Made by a program: the position numbers and the translations under genes. Below are positions 36,352 to 45,500 of a DNA stretch of 64,000 nucleotides, piece after piece. The notes beneath the pieces were generated by a model. That model was not told the DNA's origin, ran no database searches, and saw only the letters and a list, made by a program, of their open reading frames with translations. The DNA is from Cristatella mucedo (lineage: Eukaryota; Bryozoa; Phylactolaemata; Cristatellidae): assembly GCA_009760855.2 (NCBI GenBank), contig WPIO01000126.1, positions 1,052,001-1,116,000 on the forward strand. The letters run 5' to 3'. Numbering within the stretch: position 1 is the first letter of the stretch; each line of letters begins with the position of its first letter.

Positions 36352-36503
36352 CTAGTACAGCCGCCGTCGAGCTGTATTCTTACGATAGTATCGGTAGAAT
36401 GCAAATCCACCAGCTAATACAATGCCTACGAACAGGAGTATATATACGCCCACGGCTCCACTTGAGCTGCCCGATTGATCCTTAGCGTCCTCTTTAATGC
36501 CAT
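36352..36503 (-). CDS. LMAN2: LMAN2 coding exon 9 (membrane span, tail, stop)
   Basis: Residues 282-331: an acidic/Ser linker, the membrane helix VGVYILLFVGIVLAGGFAF, then a basic tail ending KNTARRRLY and TAG. The short Arg-rich tail ending in an aromatic residue resembles the VIP36 ER-exit tail (KRFY). Acceptor ttttattgtag. Confidence 0.93.
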
Positions 36504-39500
36504 CTACAATAAAACGAGCGTACATTCACAATAATGTTAGCAAAATGAGCGATTCAGCAACCTCTTTTACAAAGCAACATATGAGCATCCGAGAGACTCG
36601 GGCAGCAGAGTGCAACAAACTACTGAAATCGACACAAATCCGCTGGCAAGCTCCGATATCGATAGCGTTTCACTAGCAACTGCGTTTGAGTGTACACCCA
36701 ATAGAATTTAAAAGCTGGGTCACTAACGCAATCCACAGCAAATCCACAAGAAATCGGCTGCCCGAAGGTTGCACGTATACGTAGAAGTGGAATTTTCATT
36801 GCGTATTAAAGTCCTTACAGCCTACCCACGAAATTCCACTTCTACGTATACGTGCAATCTTATGCAAACGGACTGCATTGTAGCCACTGCACCGCCTCTG
36901 AGGTACTTAGATACTCATTACTCGGCTAAAATTCGGCGATGGTATCAATCGCACAGATGTTCTGTATTACCAAAAACCGTGTTTCGGGTGTATAGCCAAA
37001 AATCTTTCCATGCTTACTGCCCATATGTATAACGCCTCTGTACCTGATAAAACCTGTCGAACGACCTTTTTTGCAGGGCTAACTGAATGGCCTCTGACGA
37101 ATGACAGCATAACTTTTTGAATGAGCTTATTCGGCAGTATTTTTTTTATTCTTTTTAGTATTTTATTATTTTTTGCTCCTATCAGTTCTGCTTTTTCAGT
37201 CTCGACCCATGCAACAGCACTTAGCATACGCTCCTCGCTTGTTCTACCAAATTTATTCTGCAACGGAAGTCTTTCTGTACACCATTTAGTAGTGTTCTGA
37301 GCATACAGCCGCGGCACTGGCTGCAGTGCGAGCTACTAGACACCGACGCTGCAGGGCGAGCTACCCTCGCCCCCACCCCAAGGTCGCCCCTTCAACTATC
37401 CACCCAGTCAACCTTGCCGTTTTTACTTTACACTAAACAGATTACTTAACAATTTGCTGCCGAGAATCTCCAAGATCTTTTGGTTAGCGAGATACACGCT
37501 GGACCAGAGAAGCTGAGAGCCACCTACCGGTCCCACAGAAGCTCTCTGTGCAATGCCGGATATTTATTATGCTTATGCATTAGAAATAGCAAGTGTAGAT
37601 AAGACACTAAAAGCTGAACGTATCATGCAATATATAATACTGCCAGGACAAACAGCAACCCAAAAATGTATGTCAGTTGCAGCTTGCTTTGATAATAATA
37701 AATTAAGACGTTTGCATAGCACCCCAAGAGAACAAATTCTCTTTCTAGGTACTTCACATTTACTGGAGAGGAAGATAGATGGTTAGTTGCTAGGCAAAAT
37801 GTGAAAATGTCTTCAGCCCATCTATGATACTTTATGTACAGTATACGACGCACATGTTTCCCGAGTCATGGATTTTTGCTCTAACAAACGATAGTTTTCT
37901 TCTTTGGGTTTTCTGAGAGCAAATTCCTAAGCCGAGATCCAAATTCACACAATACGACTGGGCTTCCGGTACCAGTCACATGACTGTACCCGACCATAGC
38001 AGGTGCATGACTAATAATAATAACGATAATACTTACTGGCCGTTTGTACAGCACCCTAAGAGAACTAAATGTCTATATAGGCACTTAACACATTTCGAAA
38101 GAGTCAATAACCAAAAGTTAGTGGCATGTACATTAGCATGCTTAGACAAGCATGCAAAAGCAAACAAACATATCATGCTGAGGCCAGCAGCAGCTAAAGC
38201 ACATCTGAAGACACTCAGGTCTGCTGGTTAAAAGGCCTTCAGCCTTTGTAGCATGCACTGAATCATGCATGCATGAGTGCAGGCTCGCAAACATCACTCA
38301 GGAACAAAAAAGACGTGCTCCCAGGGCGAAGGGAGCACGTCGAAGGGATGACTGGAAAAAAAATGATGTGCAATTTTCGGCTGATAATTAAGTGACGAAA
38401 GGTCACTGCAGCTAGCGGCCAAGCTGGGTGTGAGTTGCAGACTTACTGTGCACACCAGTTGAAAGCTCAATAACCAACAGATTTTTTCAACTTAAAGTGA
38501 GAGATATCGAAATCCTGAGGAGTGGGTAGTACGAGAGCACACAGTGGAGAAGCGAGATCTGATAGGTAGGCTGGTGCAAGTTAAGTGACGAGTTGTCATT
38601 TTTATAGCACCATTAGAGAAGTAAATCTCTTTCTAGGCACTTTGAATATGCTGGAAAGGAAGCATGTCAATGGGTTGGTAATAACATGCACAGTGTCACC
38701 ATGCACATGCACATGAAATACAATTCAGACTGGCCCAGTAAATGCTTAAAGTAACTGTCGAATGTTTAGCTTAAGTTTTAAATGTATCAAGTCATGGGAT
38801 ATAGTGAGGCAAGCTGGAAGTGAGTTCCAGGCTTTGGAAGCATACAAACTAGAGGTATGCTCTCAAAAGGATCTGGGGTTGGTTAGAGGCACAGCCAAAT
38901 GAGTTGAGTTAGAACAGCGAGTGGAACATCGCCAAGGCTGATTAGGAAGTAATTCAGATACATAGGATGGCACAATAGAATGAAGGGACCTACAAATGAG
39001 TGACCTTGAAGTCGGTAAACTGCTCTATATGGAGCCAATGCAGGAAATACGACATATCTCCGTCTGTAGCTCCACAAAGCCACAAAGCAAAGACTGTGGG
39101 TGTTACACATGAGAATTTTCTATAGCCCACTCAAAGCCTAAGTGGCTTTTGGCGTGCATTCGGTAGGTGAGAAGTGGTGCAATGCGGCAATGACGAGGTT
39201 TACGACAGACGACCCTAGCTGCCGAGCACCAACTATAAGCACATTATTGCACAGGGATGAAGATATTATACCCGAAGTGAGTCACGGCAGTCAAGATAGA
39301 ATGTCGAAAATGCACGGACCAGCTAGGATGTGGTACCCTTCTCTTAGTAGGCCCGAATGTTTGCAATTTAACAATATAGCTGAAAGTAAACAGACTTGAC
39401 TGTGGAGCTAATGTGATCACCTAGAGAAAGGTCACTTTACAACAGGACAACTAGATTGGGTGCAGATATTACAGGAGATAAGGTGGCCGAACCCATTTCG

Positions 39501-42500
39501 AGGGTTAGGTCTTCCTATTTCCTGGCAGCACTAGGTTTGGCCATAACTAGTACTAGTAAGTTGGTGTTATTGCCGTTCAATTGGAGAATTGCTTGCGGCA
39601 ATCCAAGAGTCGATTTCGCATTGATCACACTACATCGCAGTGCTCCTAGGTGCAGGTGCATTGCCTGGGCAAGGCCTCTGCAATCAGTCTGCACGAGAAC
39701 GCTCGGATATTCTGTGGAAACGGCCAAAACACAGTTGCCTGTAATAAGCACTAGATATCAAGAGCTTTGAGCAGACGATTTAGGGTCGATAGCTTAGCAT
39801 TAGGACCATCCTGGAAGGAGCAGCATGATGCCGTAAGTAGGGTGGCTAGAAAAACATTGGTCTGTAATATGCAATCAACAGGTTGTCGGGGAAGAGAAGG
39901 CCACCTGCTCTTTCTCAGCGCTAATTTCGGGTCGATAACAGGAGATGAAACTTATTCCTCACACCACTTCCAACGGGATTCAAATCAACGGCCTCGGTCG
40001 TGGTGAAGTGCAAACGCCTAACTGCTGAGCTAAGACCGCGCAGCAGAAAAGTCTTGAGCATCGGCACAGTATAAAATGAGCCAACGCGCCTTTGCACACT
40101 TGCCAACCGCAGGCAACAAAAAAACGGCAGCTATGCCTCAAGTCCGACGGCTCAGCACACTTCCACGCTCTTTCTCTGCAAATCACAGCCACGGCCACGA
40201 CCGGTAGTGAAAAAGAAAGACAGCCTACCTTTTATAGAGGGCACCACACCTGGCACGACTTCGTCATAGCTAGCGGCAGCAGCAGCGGCGGCATCCTGTG
40301 CAAGCAGATACTCGCCACGCTGAGTACGGCACGACCGCGCAGCAAGCACGACCCGCGCTTTGCGGGGGAAGGTGGCGAAACTGTGCCAGGCCGCTAGTTG
40401 CAAGCTCGCAGCTGCAGCGCTTCGCTTACGCTCGGCTGCAGCTCGAACAGCTTCATCGATATGACGTCGTGATTATCTAAAGATGGTGAAACTCTAAATT
40501 CAGACAGCAAGCACGCGAGCCTACTGCAACGTTCTGCCTGCTAGCTCGTGCAGCAGCAGCAGACCCACTTGCTCTGCCGCAAACGAGAAAACCCGGCCCG
40601 CTGGGCGGCTGCCTCCCCCCCAGCTGCCGCTCAGCGACCTAAAGTGCAGCCACTGCAGCTCTGCCAGGCTGCCTCCGTGAGCGGCACGGCCAACGCGCAC
40701 GTGCCCCGAGAGCATCAAGCTCGGCCCTTTCGGCAGAGAGCAGTGAGGACGACCGAGTCACGTGGTGGGGCATGGCCGTAGTGCACTTCGTCACGCCGCA
40801 CGTGCAAGCACCAGCTTAGGCCGCGCGACAGCTGCGGCGGCGACCTTCTGCGCACCCGACAGCTCGCCAGTTGCCGCTGACAGTCCGAAGTAGTAGCCCG
40901 TGGGCAGTTGAACGTCGCTGACCGCAAAGCACTCTTCCCACGAGTCCTTTCCGTCGATGTCCATCGATACCTGAGCGAGCGCAGGGGTGCAAGCATTGAC
41001 GCTGCATGTCTGCAAACGCGACGGTGACTTGGACCTCCAGCGTGCCACCACGGACAGATGGCATCTGCTTCAGTGACCGTCAGCACGTAAGCCGAGAGAG
41101 GACTGCAGCGGCAGGGCTAGCTGTGACAGCTAGCCCTGCCGCTGACGATACTCTTTCTCCTGCTCTGCGCTCCTTGCGCCACACGCCTTCCAGCGCTCGA
41201 CAAAGCCAGAGTAGGGGATTTAGCTGCCTCGCTCGTGTGGCGGCAGAAGAGCGCTACCGGCTATCGGCACCTTTTGCAGTGGGCAGTAAAAAATAAAAAA
41301 AATGATCACCTACTTCGGGATCGACTTTCGGAATCGACAGCGCGACCTAGGTCGCGAAAAGTGAGCACCTTCCAACTGGGGGGGGGGAGGGGAGCTAAGA
41401 CCCTGGTGGTGGAGCGGTTCAACAATTCGCAAGACGAGGACATCGCACGGACTCGGCACCTTGAGCAAGTTGTCCTTGTAGCGGATGGCGATGAGTGTGT
41501 CGTGCTTTCGGTTCCTCACGTTCGCGTGACATCCGGCGAGCCTGGTCCCATCGCCATCGTGCTCGTGGTCGTAGCGTACCGAGCCGTTGTTGATCATGGC
41601 CGACACGTAGGGATGGGAGTACTGCAACGCAGCAGACGACAACGGTTCTGCGTGCTCTGCCGGGAGCCGGACGCAGCCACCGAGTGCCCACCAACGCAGC
41701 CGGCAGCCTGCCTACTCGATGCGGCGTGTTCTGGTTGCTGTAGGTGTCCAGCATCACAGCGAGCCCCGAGAAGTAGTCCTCATTGCCAAAGACAGGCCCT
41801 GCAGTGACGGAAAACAGCTGAGCTGAGAGGCCCGGCTCGCAGCTAAGGTTACACACTTGGCTACGATCCTTGCCACGCCCCGTCAACATGCAGGCGAGGC
41901 AGGTGCATTGCTCCGTGCTCGCCTCGCCGAGCACGGGGCTGGGCACTCTGGCCCGTGCGAGCAGTCAGCCGGTCAGGCCGGCACCAGCTCGAGAGAAGGG
42001 GCGGGGTGCGCTCGAGGTGCCAGAGCTCTGGTACGCTCGGTGCGCGATGTGCTGCCAGCCTCCTCCGCTTGTTGCTGCGCACACTGCGCCGTGCGAGAGG
42101 ACTGCGAGGCTTGACTGATCGTGCGCCGCACGGGTGCAGCTTGGCGGACTGTCGTGAGAAAAGTGAGTGACATCAAACGAAATGAAAGCCTGGTAACACA
42201 GGGTTCGGTGGAGGTCGCTGATGCGTAATAATAGCGCAGCGCACGCTTGAACCACTCCGCCACAAGCACAAGGTGCGAGGAAGCCCTACACAAGCCGATC
42301 ACCGGGCTGAGCGCTAACAATGGACATGAAGGAGAAAGTAAAAAGAAAAAAGTACGGGTCACCAGGTTAAAGGGGGGGGCCTCATTTATACAACGTCAGA
42401 AGAGCGCACCGCCCATCACTCTCCTCGCTGTCGACATGGCAACGCAAGAGAGCTGCACGACCAAACCCACGACCTAATTCGAGAGACGTGAGCACCTTGC

Positions 42501-45500
42501 TAACCCCTTGACTAAGGCAGCTACAAGATCGACACGGTCAGCAGCAGCAGCAGGCCAAACACGCACGCATGCGAGCAGCAGCAGCCTCGGAGGAGCCGAG
42601 CTTGGAGGCACTGGCTGCCCCATGGCTGACTCGTCAGTGCGGAGTGGTACAGCAGGCAGCACTGATGCAGCCACGACTGCCCAGTCAAAGCGCTCAGCAG
42701 CTGTTGCACAGCTGCGGCGGCACAGTCGAGGTCGAACTGTGTCGCTCGGGCAAGTGTGGCGCTGCGTTTCAAGTGTGGCGGTGCAGCTTTTTTCTTAGGT
42801 TGCCCGCTGAGAGCAGCAACAGCAGCCGGCGACACGAACGGGTCGTACTTTGCCGAGTGCACGTCCACGATTCGGCCAAAGCACACCTTGACCGCGCCGG
42901 AGACAGCCAATCATTTGGAAGGAACGCAGAAGGGGCACGTGGGGGCAGCCAGCCCACGACAGGGTATTTTTGAGTCGGTCAAGGAGAGGCGCTGGCCACT
43001 CCTTCGGTTCGGCTTCCTGCGGTTTCGCGCCCGCTGCTGAGCAGTGCTGCGCGTGGGTTTCCCGGACTCGCACATCCCTAGTTGCAGCAGGCGCAGGAGA
43101 AGCACATGAGAAGCACGCATGCCGGTCCGAATAAGCGGACAGCAAGCGCGAGCAGCCTAAAACACTTCGAGAAAATAATAATGTGCTGACAGCAGCACGG
43201 GGGCGGGAGGGGCTAGAGAGCAACGGCACGCGGCCTCGAGCAAGCAGTCGACAGCCTCCCGGCACCACGTACCAGTCTTCATTCTCTCCTTTGCATACCA
43301 TATGACCATGCCATCGCCCTGCATGTTGCCGTGTCCACGGCCGTGGATCTTGAAGTGCACGTGCACCTCCCAGTCGTGAAATCCGATTGGCTGAAGCACA
43401 AGAAAGATCCGTGCACAAACAAGTCATCGCTACAGCAGGCATGCCAGTGAGAGGGGAGGGGTAGGTAGGGGAGGACCTCGGGGGGGGGGGGTGAGGAGGC
43501 TTGGATCGTCCTACAGTCACCGATCGGCACGATCATGGTCGCGATCTGCTGCTTGCTTGGAGGAGGAGGAGGCTGGTCAGGTTGGTGGCACAGCAGCAGG
43601 CGGAAGGAGTAGTGCTGAGGAGCCTATTGGATGGCCACTAAGTCTGGTGGCCAGATATAAGTCCGCGTTCGAGTCCGTGTTCGAGCATTCATAAAGCAAA
43701 GCAAAATAAATTAATCAAACAAGAGGGAATGCACGAGATCGGGGCAATAAAACTGGAAAGTGGACACTGGATGGAAAGCATGGAGCCGATGGGCCACTAT
43801 AATGCAGCGGTGGCATCAAATAGTAATCAAGAGTTGGCAGCTTGGGACCTGCACGATAACAGTGCATATGGCAAAGAGTTTTCTGGCAGAGGGTGCACCA
43901 GGGACAGTGGACTGGTGCAAAACGAGCTCCTTCAGTTTGCGAAAACTGTCGTCTTATGTAATGTAATGTATCTCCGTCAGTAACTCCACAAAGTCATAAA
44001 GACCATGTGGGTGTTACGCAGGAGAGTTTTGTATAGCACACTCACAGCCTAATCAGCTTTCGGTACGCATTCGGTAGCCAACAGACTTCGTCTCACGCAA
44101 CAAAGAGAAAGTGGGAAGCATAGCAGAGTCAGGAGAGCAGTTGAGGTAGTGAGTAGCATAGAAGTAGCAGTTCAGGACCGCTAAAAAAGATGCGCCATAG
44201 TCGGCAGTTGGAGAGTAGTTGTCGTTGCGTAAGAATTGTGGAAGCGAGTTCCACAGTCTAGGACCTGCAGAGCTAAAGCTTCTGTCGCCAACTGTCTTTA
44301 AGCGGAGGAATGGGACAGCTAATTTATTGTCCACACAGGACCTGAGGGTGCGAACAGGCTGAAACTGATGCAGCAGTTCAGCTAGGTACGAAGGAGCCAA
44401 GCCGTGGCGGGCCTTGTGGGTCAGCGTAAGAACTTTAGGAGACAGACTGGAAGCTATCCACCAACCTGCAAAGAATAGCAGCAAGCAATAAGTCAGCTAA
44501 GTCGAGCTGGTTCGCAGGTGGTCGAATAGTAGCGGCCAGAAGAAAACGTGTAAACCACCAGCTGCATAACTGGTATCGATTGGTGACCAGCGATTTACCA
44601 ATTCGATAGCTCATGCAAAGAAACGTGAAATTACGGAGTTTAGCCTGAATCAAAACGTAATTCGGGAAATGGAACACCGACAGAGTAACTGAGCAAAAAC
44701 CAAACCAAATGCGGCCGGATTTTCGCACAAGACAGCACGTGCATGAACAGGTGAGTGAGTGCAAGTGTGCGCGTGGTCGCACACTTGAACTGTGTCCAGC
44801 CTTGTTGCCGTTGCTATCCTGTGCGCATGGACAGACCAGCGCCCGCTGTATGTCAGCCGGAGTTACATCAGGTCACATAACTCCTGCTGACATGCAATTG
44901 ACACTGGTCTGCCATAAGCACAGGATAGCAATGGCAACAAGGCTGGCCACAAGTGCCTGACACAGAGGGAGATTCGTGGGAGCTGATTGGGTTCCTGGCC
45001 AATGTTCTGGATCTACTGAACCTTGCCACACTCGGAGGCCAAAAAACACTCCAGAGGGGGCAACCTTGGGCAATGACAGGGACAAGCACTATAGAGGCTT
45101 CTGTACACCTCACACCACATTGCTACACACTGAGACCACTGATACCGGTTGAAATTGGGCTATTTAGTAGTAACGTGAGGTCGTCAAAAAATGCCAAGCA
45201 CTTTGAGCATCGGCTCGCTGTGCTGGCTGGGTGCATGGCAGCCATGCAGGCAACACGTGCTGAATGAAATCCGAGAACCGGACGATGAAAGCCAATGCCG
45301 CTAATGATACTCAACGTTGGCACACAGCTTACTTCAGACATGCAACTAGGACGACGACAACCAAACTACTGGTTCGCCAGCCTTTCAACCGGAAAAGACT
45401 GCCACTACGCCGCCGACCAAAACTGGCTGGCCATTCGTTGCCAAAGGTATGGATTCGGTTTTGACGTGGGCAGCAGCGGTTGTTGCTGCTGGCCACGTGA

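Noticed and set aside
37380-37425. VDWVDS-like minus-strand sequence as the missing LMAN2 stalk exon
   Set aside because: No acceptor, an immediate stop, and the exon at 40229-40295 fits both flanking phases.
41235-41807. 190-codon plus-strand frame
   Set aside because: Antisense to LMAN2 exons 4 and 5; no homology.
42795-43520. 241-codon minus-strand frame
   Set aside because: Overlaps LMAN2 exon 3 in a different frame; the lectin match is in the other frame.
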